A DNA stretch of 64,000 nucleotides from Sedimentisphaerales bacterium (GTDB taxonomy: Bacteria; Planctomycetota; Phycisphaerae; Sedimentisphaerales; Anaerobacaceae), in contig JAFGRL010000190.1 of the NCBI GenBank assembly GCA_016935195.1, positions 1-64,000 on the forward strand, written 5' to 3'. Numbering within the stretch: the stretch's first letter is position 1; each line of letters opens with the position of its first letter. The notes under the pieces were generated by a model. It saw only the letters and a program-made list of their open reading frames with translations. It had not been told where the DNA came from and did not search any database. A program made the translations under genes and the position numbers. This document shows positions 26,573-36,333 of the stretch, piece after piece.

Positions 26573-29500
26573 TTACGCTACCGCTACAGTTTGTTCTTCT
26601 TCATATTCGCCAAATTTAACGCCTATTTTCTTGCTAACCCCAGCTCTTTGCATAGTTATCCCGAACAAAACGTCCGCGATGCTCATAGTACGCTTGGTAT
26701 GAGTGATTACTATAAATTGCGAATCCTTTTGGAATTCACGCAGCAGCAGATTAAAACGCTCATTGTTTGCTTCATCCAGGGCTGCATCGATTTCATCAAG
26801 GAAGCAGAAAGGCGAAGGTTTCGTCTTGAAAACGGCAAAAAGCAGCGCAATTGCCGTCATAGACTTTTCACCGCCGCTGAGCAAAGACAGATTTCTTGTT
26901 TCCTTGCCGGGAGGCTGAGCTATTATCTCTATACCTGCTTCGAGGATGTCATCGGAATCCTCGAGTAGTATGTCGGCCCTGCCGCCGCCGAAAAGCTTTC
27001 GAAAAATCTGCTGGAAATTAATCCTTATTTGCTCAAAGGTTTCTGCGAATTTTTGCCTGCTTTTTTTATTGAGGCGATTTATCAGTTGCTGAAGCTGTGC
27101 TTTGCTGCTGTTAAGATCATGAAGCTGGCTGCTTAAAAATCCATATCGTTCTTGTAGCTTTTCCTGCTCATCTATTGCATCGACATTGACGTTGCCCAGC
27201 CGTTCAATCTTAGCTTTAAGTTCTGTTATCTGCTCTTTGACCTCAATCCAGTCGATATCACTATGGTTATAGTTTTTGAAGTGTTCTGCCAAGTCGATCT
27301 GCAGTTCTTCTCTAACCCTTTCAACAAGGTCCTGGCTCTTGACCTCCAATTGCCCCAGCTCTATTTTGACCTGATTAACCTGCTGCTCTATATCGGCCTG
27401 CCCGGCCTTTTTTTCCTTTACGGTTTGTTCTATATTGTTTCGCTGCTCAGCCAGAGCGGTTATTTCCCTCTGGAGCTGCTTGCTGTCCTGCTGGCTCTGC
27501 TCTTTTTTAACGAACAGGTCAGAAATCGATGCCTCGCTCTTGAGGATATCTCGGGAAGCCTGCCGGCACTGCTGATCGCATTGTTGTATTTCTCTGTTAG
27601 TTGTTTCTACGATTGATTGGTTTTCTTTTAGCTGAATTTGCATAGATGCAATAGTATCGGTCAGTGCCTGCTGGTGCTCGGTAAGCTGTCCGAGAGCAAC
27701 CTTTAGGCTGGTAAGCTGCTCATTTAGGAACTGTTGATTGACCTTTTGTTCCTGGAATTTGGTTTCAAGTTCTTTAATTCGTGCGGCTCTTTGGTTGTTG
27801 ACGGTCTCTAACTCGTCTAATCTCTGCTTCGAATCATATTCTTTTTGTACAGATTGGCTTATCTGGTTATGAAGGAGCGTAATTTCGCTGTCTAACAATG
27901 GCTGTTGCTGCCTTAACCGTTTTATATTCTGCTCATTTATGGACAGCTTTGATGCCATCTGCATCTTTTCAGTATTGGCTTCATAGATAGCGGTTCGGAG
28001 ATCTTTGTAAAGTTTGGCAATATGTTCTTTCTTTTGTGTGTTGTTCTTTAATTGCTCCTGCATTGAAGCAATTTCGCTGTTAATGCTTTCGATTGTCTGT
28101 CTTAGTTGTCTGAGTCGGCTTTTTCGTGATATAAGGCCGGCGGCTTTTCCCAGCGGGCCAAGCTTTATCCTGCCATCGCCACTAAAGAACCGGCCGGTTA
28201 AGGTAACAAAATCATATTCCTTTCCCAGCGTCTCGCTCAATTTAAGTGCGGCATCAATCGAGTCAACAATTACGGTTTTGCCGAGCAGATTCCAGATAAG
28301 CATGGCATGTTTACTTTCAGAGCTTATAAATTCAACGAGTCGGCCCTTTACGTTTGAAAATTGCGACAGGTCGTTCTTATCAACAAAAGGTTCGATTGTA
28401 TCTAAAGATATGAAATTCAATCTGCCATCGAGCTTTTCGATGTTCTCAATATCGGCCAGCAGTTTAGGAGCGTCGCTTATTACCAGTGCATCGGTTTTGC
28501 CTTCAAGGGCAGCTTCAACAGCACCTGCATACTTCAGGTCAGCAGTAACAATATCCGCCAACAATCCTTCTACATAGCTAAACCTGCTGTTATCAACTGA
28601 CCGGCTTTGCAGGACGGCCTTTGCGGCATTGTTTAGCCCTTGTTGTCTTTGTTCCATATCCTCTAATACAGCCAGCTCACCATTGAGAGTACTTCTTGCC
28701 TCTTTACTGTGAGCGAGCCTTTCGCCGTCCTTATCCAGCTGCGCACCGATTTGTTCTGCCTTTTTTCGTTTATCGTCGAGCCTGTCCTGTAATTCTGCCA
28801 GTACTTTTTCGATATCATCCATCCGCGCTTCGTGCTGGGCCTTTTCAGTCAGAAGCTGCTCAAGTTCGCTTTTGGCGTTTTGGGCCTGATTTGTGAGACG
28901 GTCTTTCTGATTGGATAAATTGCTCCGGTAACCTGATATGCTCTGGATTTCATTGTGGAGCTGAGCTGTTCTCCTGACTATGTCAATAATACCAGACTTT
29001 TCATCTTCCAGCTCAACCTCGAGCGATGAACACTCCGAAGCTGTCTGTTCGAGAGCCTGCTGAATCTTTTCAGCACTTAGTTTTTTTTCTTCAATTATTT
29101 TTTCGTTATCTGCTTGTTCAGCTTGATGGCGTTTTAAGTCATTCTCAAGTTCTCCTCCCCGCCGCCGTGCCTTTTCGATACTTTCTACTGCTGAAGTTTT
29201 TCTCTGCTGCAATTCCCTCATTTTTGATTGTAAAAAATCCACGCGCTGAAGCTGCTGTTCGATTTTACTTGTAACTGAAACCAGGGAGGTGTCTGCCTGC
29301 TTTAGTTTATTTTCCGCTTCTATAATTTTGTGGCCGAGCTCGCTGCTTAATACATCGCTGGCTGCAACTTCAGCCGCTATGGCAGCGTACTGCTGCTGTG
29401 CCTGTTCGAGTGTATTATTCTTTAATTCAGTTTCAGCATAGTTCTCGGAATATTCCGCCAGAAAATAGTTGACCTGCAGCTCTTTGAGTCTTTGGGTGTG

Positions 29501-30163
29501 TTGAAGGTAGCTTCTGGCTTTGCCTGCCTGGAGTTTTACGCTTCGAAGCCTTTTGGTTACCTCTGCCAAAATATCCGCAAGACGCAGCAGATTCTGCTCG
29601 GCGTGCTCAATCTTACGAAGCGCTTGCCTCTTGTGCGCCTTATACTTACTTATGCCGGCTGCCTCTTCGAAAACAACTCTTCTGTCTGTTTTTGATGCGT
29701 TGAGCAGTTGCTCAACTTCTCCCTGCTCGATAATCGAGTAAGCCCTGGTTCCCACGCCGGTATCCATAAATAGCTCACGCACATCTTTTAATCTGCAGGC
29801 TCTGTTGTTAATGCGGTATTCACTTTCACCACTTTTGTATATTCTTCGAGATATTTGGATCTGGTCGGCTTCGATTGGCAATTGTCCTGTTTTAGTCCCA
29901 TCGGGATTAGACATGAAAAGGCTCACTTCAGCCGAAGCTGTGGCTTTTCTGCTGCTGCTTCCATTAAATATCACGTCAGCCATTTGCTCGCTTCGAAGGC
30001 TCTTGACACGCTGCTCACCGAGCACCCATTTTACCGCATCGACAACATTGCTTTTGCCGCAGCCATTTGGCCCTACGATAGCGGTTAAAGGCCGGTCGAA
30101 CACAAATTCTGTTTTGTCAGCAAAACTCTTAAATCCGTCGAGAACAATTTTTTTGAGTCTCAT
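26573..30163 (-). CDS. smc: Chromosome condensation ATPase SMC
   Basis: 1196 residues, full length. The N-terminal head holds Walker A GPNGCGKSNVVDAVKWVLGE (about 32-51). Long coiled coils flank the hinge (about 520-640; for example SYVEGLLADIVTADLKYAGA). The C-terminal head holds the signature LSLLSGGEKSMTAIALLFAV (about 1093-1112) and Walker B FCFLDEIDAALDEAN. With kleisin ScpA and ScpB, SMC condenses and segregates chromosomes. scpB is found at 51.7 kb. The start is the first ATG, beginning MRLKKIVLDGFKSFADKTEF, the family-typical start. Confidence 0.97.
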   Translation of the reverse strand: MRLKKIVLDGFKSFADKTEFVFDRPLTAIVGPNGCGKSNVVDAVKWVLGEQRVKSLRSEQMADVIFNGSSSRKATASAEVSLFMSNPDGTKTGQLPIEADQIQISRRIYKSGESEYRINNRACRLKDVRELFMDTGVGTRAYSIIEQGEVEQLLNASKTDRRVVFEEAAGISKYKAHKRQALRKIEHAEQNLLRLADILAEVTKRLRSVKLQAGKARSYLQHTQRLKELQVNYFLAEYSENYAETELKNNTLEQAQQQYAAIAAEVAASDVLSSELGHKIIEAENKLKQADTSLVSVTSKIEQQLQRVDFLQSKMRELQQRKTSAVESIEKARRRGGELENDLKRHQAEQADNEKIIEEKKLSAEKIQQALEQTASECSSLEVELEDEKSGIIDIVRRTAQLHNEIQSISGYRSNLSNQKDRLTNQAQNAKSELEQLLTEKAQHEARMDDIEKVLAELQDRLDDKRKKAEQIGAQLDKDGERLAHSKEARSTLNGELAVLEDMEQRQQGLNNAAKAVLQSRSVDNSRFSYVEGLLADIVTADLKYAGAVEAALEGKTDALVISDAPKLLADIENIEKLDGRLNFISLDTIEPFVDKNDLSQFSNVKGRLVEFISSESKHAMLIWNLLGKTVIVDSIDAALKLSETLGKEYDFVTLTGRFFSGDGRIKLGPLGKAAGLISRKSRLRQLRQTIESINSEIASMQEQLKNNTQKKEHIAKLYKDLRTAIYEANTEKMQMASKLSINEQNIKRLRQQQPLLDSEITLLHNQISQSVQKEYDSKQRLDELETVNNQRAARIKELETKFQEQKVNQQFLNEQLTSLKVALGQLTEHQQALTDTIASMQIQLKENQSIVETTNREIQQCDQQCRQASRDILKSEASISDLFVKKEQSQQDSKQLQREITALAEQRNNIEQTVKEKKAGQADIEQQVNQVKIELGQLEVKSQDLVERVREELQIDLAEHFKNYNHSDIDWIEVKEQITELKAKIERLGNVNVDAIDEQEKLQERYGFLSSQLHDLNSSKAQLQQLINRLNKKSRQKFAETFEQIRINFQQIFRKLFGGGRADILLEDSDDILEAGIEIIAQPPGKETRNLSLLSGGEKSMTAIALLFAVFKTKPSPFCFLDEIDAALDEANNERFNLLLREFQKDSQFIVITHTKRTMSIADVLFGITMQRAGVSKKIGVKFGEYEEEQTVAVA

Positions 30164-30259
30164 TTGTCACCTTACTGCCGGCAGAATAATGGGCGAAGCA
30201 ACTTGGGCTTTCCGGCACATTTTACTTGATACGCACTTTTTTTATCGGCCACAGGCTTG

Positions 30260-31900
30260 TTATTTCTTCATATTTAGGCCGATTTTAGGAAGGGGACCTG
30301 CCCTAAATTCTGCTTGCAACGCTCCTTTGTCGCTCATCTGCTTTAAAATACCTATAAGCTCAACATAGGAAATATTTAGTCCGCGGTGTTGCTGTTCGGC
30401 TTTTTTAACAGGTTCTTCGCAAAGTATCTGGATTATGTCAGATAGCGCGAAAGAGCTTTTCAATTGGATTGGCCTGGCCTCGGGGTTAGTTGGGTGTTTA
30501 CGCATTATTGAAACATGTTGTTGGTCAGATGAGGCATTAATTGTAATATCTCCATCAGTTGATTGAACAAAAATATTGTCCTTGCAATATATAGGCCCGC
30601 CAAACAGGGCTATCCTTGGCTGACCACTGCGGGCGACAAAAATCGCTTTCTGTGTTGTCTGTGCAATCTGCTCCAGGTAGAAACTGCGTCCAATCGGCTG
30701 TTGAGTTATTACTATGTCGTCGAGCCTTCGCAACTGCTCGTACGCAGCCAGTCTGATACTAAAATCCTCATCTCGAAGCAACATTCTTGAAATTGCAGAT
30801 GCGTCGTTACGGCTTCCCGCTGTAGTTATGGCCTTTAAGGCTTCGATACGATAAAGTGAGTTTTTATCTAAAGCTATTGTCCTGAGAATATCCAGGCCCT
30901 TGTCGCTGCCTAAGTTAAGCGTACATCTGGCCGCTCTTAGACGCACCTGTTCTTCGGAAGAGTTCAGCAAAGCAGACAATTTTTCCAGGCTCTTTGTGCC
31001 TATTGCTTCGAGAATTATTTCACTTTCCTGCTTTTGCTCTAAAGCAGCAAGACTCCTTATAAAGCGGTTCACTCTCCGTTTAGTCAGCTCAGGATTCTCC
31101 GCCAAATACATCGACTTGATTAATGAAACCAGTCTGTGCTTGCGCGATTTATATTTTGGCGGCACCTGCAGTTGAATCTGCCCGGGCAGGACAGCCTTGG
31201 CCGTACCTGGACCCAAACGCTCATTTAGCCTGTAGCTTATCTCGCTGGTGAGCTTATAATCGGGCTTGTCAAGCACCAGAGACAATCTGTACTCATCCAG
31301 TGCCTTTGCCCCGCCGAGAATATAACCAGATGTCTTTTCTTTAACTGGGGCCTCGAGTGTGTCAAAAAAAACAGGACCTTCTGCATAGGCCAAAACTTTC
31401 AGGCCCATACCGAGTCGTCCGGCAGCCTTAAGTTCAGCACCATAGAGCCAGCCGCCTTGTAGCGAGGTTGTTTGTGTGCCCGGCACCGTTGATACTCTCA
31501 AATCAAAGTGCTCGTCTTTGCAGATGCCGCCCGGCATCATTCCCTGAACCAGCACTACAGCAGTATCGCTGCTGTTGATGAGTGCCTCGGCGTCCAGTTG
31601 AGGCGATTTCGAAAGTATATATTGACTCAGATATACCCTAATCTCAGGGGGACAGTCAGATGAGCCGGCACCTCTCAAACCTCCTACCAATCCGTACCCC
31701 TCAACAGCAATGTAAGCTGGAAATGGAACTTCAGCTAATGAGCCTATTTGGGCGCCCAGGTCATTCTGCGATGCAGGCTCTTGAGTTCGTAATGCCCTGC
31801 TGCAGCCTGATAAGACCAAAATGATAATCGGGATAGTAATTGCAAAGGCACAAATTTTTTGACGAATTGACATGAAAAATAAAGCTCTTAAAAAAGTCAT
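30260..31900 (-). CDS. FlgI-like lipoprotein with HEAT-like repeats
   Basis: 546 residues from 31900, or 537 from ATG 31873, which puts the signal right at the N-terminus (MSIRQKICAFAITIPIIILV). The lipobox is LVLSGC. The part after it resembles flagellar P-ring FlgI: AVEGYGLVGGLRGAGSSDCP, AVVLVQGMMPGG and TSLQGGWLYGAELKAAGRLG. A HEAT/armadillo-like section (about 330-440, for example SEEQVRLRAARCTLNLGS) is inserted or appended. It is not a canonical P-ring gene: no other flagellar gene is nearby and it has a lipid anchor. Location at an outer or inner membrane is inferred; function unknown. Confidence 0.7.
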   Translation of the reverse strand: MTFLRALFFMSIRQKICAFAITIPIIILVLSGCSRALRTQEPASQNDLGAQIGSLAEVPFPAYIAVEGYGLVGGLRGAGSSDCPPEIRVYLSQYILSKSPQLDAEALINSSDTAVVLVQGMMPGGICKDEHFDLRVSTVPGTQTTSLQGGWLYGAELKAAGRLGMGLKVLAYAEGPVFFDTLEAPVKEKTSGYILGGAKALDEYRLSLVLDKPDYKLTSEISYRLNERLGPGTAKAVLPGQIQLQVPPKYKSRKHRLVSLIKSMYLAENPELTKRRVNRFIRSLAALEQKQESEIILEAIGTKSLEKLSALLNSSEEQVRLRAARCTLNLGSDKGLDILRTIALDKNSLYRIEALKAITTAGSRNDASAISRMLLRDEDFSIRLAAYEQLRRLDDIVITQQPIGRSFYLEQIAQTTQKAIFVARSGQPRIALFGGPIYCKDNIFVQSTDGDITINASSDQQHVSIMRKHPTNPEARPIQLKSSFALSDIIQILCEEPVKKAEQQHRGLNISYVELIGILKQMSDKGALQAEFRAGPLPKIGLNMKK

Positions 31901-32567
31901 TGATATTCAATAATTTAACTCAGAATACTATTTCCTGTCAATGTATTCGTCAAGTGCAATTTAATGACATATATAAAAGACTGAACCGAATCCTCCTTCT
32001 TTCAGCCAATCTTTTACGAATCGTGATAAGTTATGGGCCAATGAATAAGGTCAGTAGGTTTCTAAATAAACAAGTCAGGTTCCTCAGCAGTACTAAAACA
32101 AAAAACCAGTGCAGGCAGTGGTCAAACGTTGAGTCTTTTGAAGCGGAATTAAATAAAATCGTAGGCCAGGCTGGTGGTGTAGAACGAGTTTTTATAAGAT
32201 TATCGTTAGAATTGTCAGATGAGCCTGACTCCATATATTTCGGCCAGAGAGCCAATTTTTTGCAAAAATTTGGGCGAAAAATACCGTTTAGACGGATATT
32301 AGAAATGTCGTGTATCTGTCAAGTTGGCGTGATAGCAAGTGGTTTTTGTGCCAAAATATGTGGGTTTTGGGGCGTACAGATTGGGGGCGGCTCGCCTCCG
32401 GGCAAATTTTACTATGCGTAATTCTTTGTTGTTAAAGCACTTATGGTTAACAAGTCGAAGAGGGGCAATAAGGGGGCAGAAGCTGGTATATCTTTTGCTA
32501 ATTTAGTTGTATATTAGGCAAAAAACCTAACATTGGTCTAATGAAAATAAATAGGAGATTAGAAACT
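31901..32567. other. Upstream region of the groE operon, with one small inverted repeat
   Basis: 667 bp without a convincing gene. A 173-codon plus-strand frame (31900-32421) has no SD or recognisable domain, though its central part (for example SFEAELNKIVGQAGGVERVF) looks protein-like and may be a remnant. No CIRCE operator is seen. An inverted repeat TTAGG-caaaaaa-CCTAA lies at 32514-32530, about 35 bp before the groEL1 start, and may be an operator or a promoter-proximal hairpin. Confidence 0.35.
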
Positions 32568-34235
32568 ATGGCAGTTAAAGAACTTGTGTTTGAAGCTGAT
32601 GCCCGGTCGGCGCTTCTGGCTGGTGTGGAGAAGCTGGCCTCGGCAGTAAGGTCGACATTGGGGCCGAGGGGACGAAATGCGGTAATTGATAAGAGCTGGG
32701 CAGGGCCAACGGTAACCAAGGATGGTGTGACGGTAGCAGAAGAGATCGAGCTTGTGGATAAGAGTGAAAACCTTGGCGCAAAACTTGTCAGGGAAGCGGC
32801 GAGCAAGACCTCAAAAGTTGCCGGTGATGGGACGACCACGGCAATAGTGCTTGCCGAAGCGATGTTCAAGGAAGCTTACAAGTCCCGGGCAGCCGGTGCC
32901 GATGCAATGGCTCTGGCCAGGGGGATGCAGCAGGCTGCCAGTGTGGTAACGGACAAATTGGCATCCCTTGCCAAGCCGATAAATATTACCAGGAGCGATG
33001 ATATAGTTAACGTTGCGTCGGTTTCGGCAAACAATGATGTGGAAATTGGCAAGACTATGGCTAAAGCTTTCCAGCAGGTCGGCAAAGATGGCGTGATTAC
33101 GGTAGAGGAGGGAAAGAGCCTGGAGACAACAGTCGATTTTGTTGAGGGGATGCAGTTTGACCGAGGGTATCTTTCGCCGCACTTTGTCACCGATTCCGAT
33201 AACATGGTCTGTGAGCTGGAGAAGCCTTTCATACTTGTTTATGAGGAAAAGATCAGCAGCGTTACCAAACTTGTGCCGCTTCTGGAGAAGATTACAAAGG
33301 CAAAGAGGCCCCTGCTTATAATTGCTGAAGATGTTGAGAGTGAAGCACTGGCAACCCTCGTGGTCAACAAATTAAAGGGTGTGATACAGACCGCAGCGGT
33401 TAAGGCACCGGGCTATGGTGACAGACGCAAGGCCATTTGTGAAGATATTGCGATTCTGACAGGAGCTGAGCCGATATTTAAGGATTTGGGGATTGATTTG
33501 GAAAACATAGGTGTCAAGCAGCTTGGTCAGGCCAAAAAGGTAACTATTGACGGCGACAATACTATTATCATTGAAGGTGCCGGCAGTGATAAGGCAATCA
33601 AAGGCAGGATAGAACAGATTAAGAGCGAGATTGAAACGACCACGAGTGATTATGACCGAGAGAAGCTGGCCGAGCGCCTTGCGAAATTGACCGGCGGTGT
33701 TGCACAGATAAATGTTGGAGCGGTAAGTGAAGCAGAGATGAAAGAAAAAAAGGCAAGGATAGAAGATGCGCTTCACGCTACACGGGCAGCTATTGAAGAG
33801 GGAATCGTCCCGGGCGGCGGCGTAGCTCTTGTTCGGTGCATTGAGGCGGTTAAGAAACTTAAATTAGAAGGTGACGAACAAACAGGCGCCGATATAGTGG
33901 CCAAAGCGCTTTCGATGCCCTGCTATTACATAGCTGCCAACGCCGGCGCAACTCCAAATATTGTTGTGAATAATGTTAAAGAAGGCAAAAGTGGATACGG
34001 CTATAACGCGGACAAGGACAGATATGAGGATTTGCTGAATGCTGGTGTGCTTGACCCGGCAAAGGTAACTCGAACGGCTTTGCAGAATGCAATTAGCGTG
34101 GCGACACTGCTTTTGACTGCCGATTGTCTGATTACAGAAAAACCAAAGGACAAAGAGGAGATGTCGCCTGCTCCGGGAATGGGCGGCGGTATGGGGGGCA
34201 TGGGAGGAGGAATGGGAGGCATGAATATGATGTGA
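32568..34235 (+). CDS. groEL: 60-kDa chaperonin GroEL, paralogue 1
   Basis: 555 residues from ATG 32568 (MAVKELVFEADARS), with AGGAG upstream; an in-frame start at 32541 is less likely. ATP-binding and hydrolysis motifs are intact (GDGTTTAIVLAEA, with the conserved Asp). GroEL landmarks are seen: KAPGYGDRRKAICEDIAILT and GGVALVRCIEA. The C-terminus is the Gly-Gly-Met tail (GGGMGGMGGGMGGMNMM). It is the first gene of a groEL1-groES-groEL2-dnaJ-grpE run and assists folding of cytosolic proteins together with GroES. Confidence 0.96.
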   Translation: MAVKELVFEADARSALLAGVEKLASAVRSTLGPRGRNAVIDKSWAGPTVTKDGVTVAEEIELVDKSENLGAKLVREAASKTSKVAGDGTTTAIVLAEAMFKEAYKSRAAGADAMALARGMQQAASVVTDKLASLAKPINITRSDDIVNVASVSANNDVEIGKTMAKAFQQVGKDGVITVEEGKSLETTVDFVEGMQFDRGYLSPHFVTDSDNMVCELEKPFILVYEEKISSVTKLVPLLEKITKAKRPLLIIAEDVESEALATLVVNKLKGVIQTAAVKAPGYGDRRKAICEDIAILTGAEPIFKDLGIDLENIGVKQLGQAKKVTIDGDNTIIIEGAGSDKAIKGRIEQIKSEIETTTSDYDREKLAERLAKLTGGVAQINVGAVSEAEMKEKKARIEDALHATRAAIEEGIVPGGGVALVRCIEAVKKLKLEGDEQTGADIVAKALSMPCYYIAANAGATPNIVVNNVKEGKSGYGYNADKDRYEDLLNAGVLDPAKVTRTALQNAISVATLLLTADCLITEKPKDKEEMSPAPGMGGGMGGMGGGMGGMNMM

Positions 34236-34312
34236 TCGCGGCGTAAAGATAAACGGATTTAGAACGCGCAGCCTTACGATATAAGCAGAAACATCGAAAA
34301 GGAGTAAAGATT

Positions 34313-34603
34313 ATGAAGTTGAAACCTTTGGATAACCGAGTGGTGATAAAACAGTTGGAGGCAGAGGAAAAGACTGCGGGCGGAATCATATTGCCGGATA
34401 CAGCCAAAGAAAAGCCGCAGGTGGGCAGGATAACAGCAGTTGGCCCCGGCAAATTGCTCGATGACGGCAAAAGAAGCAGTATGAATGTGAAAAAGAACGA
34501 TGAGGTTATTTACGCGAAGTACCTTGGAAATGACGTGGAGATTGATGGGCAAAAGTACATCATTCTGCGAGAAGATGACATTTTGGGTGTGGTCGAGAGA
34601 TAG
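34313..34603 (+). CDS. groES: Co-chaperonin GroES
   Basis: 96 residues, the usual length. The start MKLKPLDNRVVIKQLEAEEK, the mobile-loop region KTAGGIILPDTAKEKPQVG and the end EDDILGVVE are typical. AAGGAG upstream of the ATG is a good SD. Unusually it lies between two groEL genes; it is expected to cap at least one of the two chaperonins. Confidence 0.97.
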   Translation: MKLKPLDNRVVIKQLEAEEKTAGGIILPDTAKEKPQVGRITAVGPGKLLDDGKRSSMNVKKNDEVIYAKYLGNDVEIDGQKYIILREDDILGVVER

Positions 34604-34647
34604 TCAATTAAAGGTAATATTTAAAATTTCAATAAGAGGTAACAGAA

Positions 34648-36270
34648 ATGGCAAAACAATTAATGTTTGACGAAACTGCACGAAAGCACCTAAAAGACGG
34701 CTTGGGCCAGTTGTCGGCTGCAGTTAAGGTGACGCTTGGGCCGACCGGCAGGAATGTTATTCTTCAGAAGAGCTGGGGCTCGCCGAAGGTAACAAAGGAC
34801 GGCGTCTCGGTTAGCAAAGAGATTGAACTGCCGGAGCCGTTTAAGAATATGGGAGCTAAGATGGTCAACCAGGTCGCAAGCAAGACCAGCGACGTCGTCG
34901 GAGACGGCACGACCACTTCTACCGTTCTTGCAGAAGCAATATATAACGAAGGCTTAAAATATGTTACAGCCGGTATCAATCCTATGGCGATACAGAGGGG
35001 AATTAATAAAGCGGTCGAAGCTGCTACTGATTTCATCGAGTCGGTCAGCGTTGCCGTTAAAGGTCACGACGACATCGCAAAAGTCGGCACTATAAGCGCC
35101 AACGGCGACAGTAGTGTTGGTGAAATACTTGCAGATGCAATTGATAAGGTCGGCAAGGAAGGCGTCATAGAAGTTGAGGAAGGCAAAGGGCTGGAGAATG
35201 AACTGGAAGTAGTTGAAGGTATGCAGTTCGACAGGGGTTATATATCTCCATACTTTATGACCAACGCCGAGACGCTTGAAGCGATTCTTGAGGATGTTTA
35301 CATACTGCTGCACGAGAAGAAGATATCGAACATTCGCGAGTTTGTGCCGCTGCTTGAGAAAACTGCGCAGGTCGGAAAGCCTCTACTTGTAATTGCAGAG
35401 GATATCGAGGGTGAGGCTCTTGCAGCATTAGTGATAAATCGCCTGCAGGGAGTTTTGAAGGTTTGTGCGGTCAAGGCTCCGGGTTTTGGTGAACGCAGAA
35501 AGGCAACGATGGGCGATATTGCTGTTTTGACCGGCGGAGAGATGATAAGTGAAGATTTAGGTGTCAAGCTTGAGAGTGTGCAGCTTTCGCAGTTGGGCCG
35601 GGCAAAAAAGGTTGTTATTGGCAAGGAAACGACAACAATTATCGAAGGAGCAGGCACGGCCAAAGATATAAAAGCTCGCTGCGAGCAGATACGCAACCAG
35701 ATCGAAAAAACTACCAGCGATTACGACAGAGAGAAGCTGGCCGAGCGTCTTGCGAAGCTAAGCGGAGGCGTTGCGGTAATAAAAGCCGGAGCAACAACAG
35801 AAACGGAGATGAAAGCAAAGAAGGATCTGCTTGATGATGCTCTTCATGCAACCAGGGCTGCCAGCGAGGAAGGGATTGTAGCCGGTGGTGGTGTTGTCTT
35901 CCTTCGTGCGATAGCTGAAGTCGACAAGACAAGAGCAAAAGCCAAAGGCGATGAGAAGATAGGGTGCGATATTGTCAGCTCGGCCTTAAAGGCCCCTACC
36001 GCTCAGATAGTTGAGAACTCAGGCGGTCATGGCGATGTAGTAGTTGTTCAGTTGCTGGAAAAGCTTTCGAAACAGAAAACAATAGGTTATGACGCCAACA
36101 CAGGCCAATTTGTGGATATGTTCAAGGCCGGCATCATAGACCCTGCCAAGGTAGCTCGCACGGCCCTTCAAAATGCCGCCAGCGTTGCCGGATTAATGCT
36201 GACAACCAATGTATTGATAACAGAACTGAAAGAAAAAGATGAAGAGCCAATAGACGGTGCGGTACGGTAA
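34648..36270 (+). CDS. 60-kDa chaperonin GroEL, paralogue 2
   Basis: 540 residues. [17 protein letters not shown] (catalytic Asp present) and [20 protein letters not shown] are conserved, so ATPase activity is likely. It ends [15 protein letters not shown] and lacks the Gly-Gly-Met tail present in paralogue 1. The tail in GroEL lies in the central cavity and aids folding, so the two chaperonins probably differ in clients or efficiency. The gene follows groES by 44 bp, with GAGGTAA upstream of the ATG. Confidence 0.95.
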   Translation: MAKQLMFDETARKHLKDGLGQLSAAVKVTLGPTGRNVILQKSWGSPKVTKDGVSVSKEIELPEPFKNMGAKMVNQVASKTSDVVGDGTTTSTVLAEAIYNEGLKYVTAGINPMAIQRGINKAVEAATDFIESVSVAVKGHDDIAKVGTISANGDSSVGEILADAIDKVGKEGVIEVEEGKGLENELEVVEGMQFDRGYISPYFMTNAETLEAILEDVYILLHEKKISNIREFVPLLEKTAQVGKPLLVIAEDIEGEALAALVINRLQGVLKVCAVKAPGFGERRKATMGDIAVLTGGEMISEDLGVKLESVQLSQLGRAKKVVIGKETTTIIEGAGTAKDIKARCEQIRNQIEKTTSDYDREKLAERLAKLSGGVAVIKAGATTETEMKAKKDLLDDALHATRAASEEGIVAGGGVVFLRAIAEVDKTRAKAKGDEKIGCDIVSSALKAPTAQIVENSGGHGDVVVVQLLEKLSKQKTIGYDANTGQFVDMFKAGIIDPAKVARTALQNAASVAGLMLTTNVLITELKEKDEEPIDGAVR

Positions 36271-36333
36271 CATTTCGTGTCTCATGCCTGCGGACCTCTG
36301 AGCCACGAGACACAAAACACGAGATGCGAGATA

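Noticed and set aside
31900-32421. 173-codon plus-strand open frame before groEL1
   Set aside because: No SD, no recognised domain, and the ends look random; its middle may be an old remnant, so kept only as a note in the region entry.
32400-32567. CIRCE-type heat-shock operator before groEL1
   Set aside because: Looked for TTAGCACTC-N9-GAGTGCTAA; only a partial AGCAC word is present, with no inverted partner.
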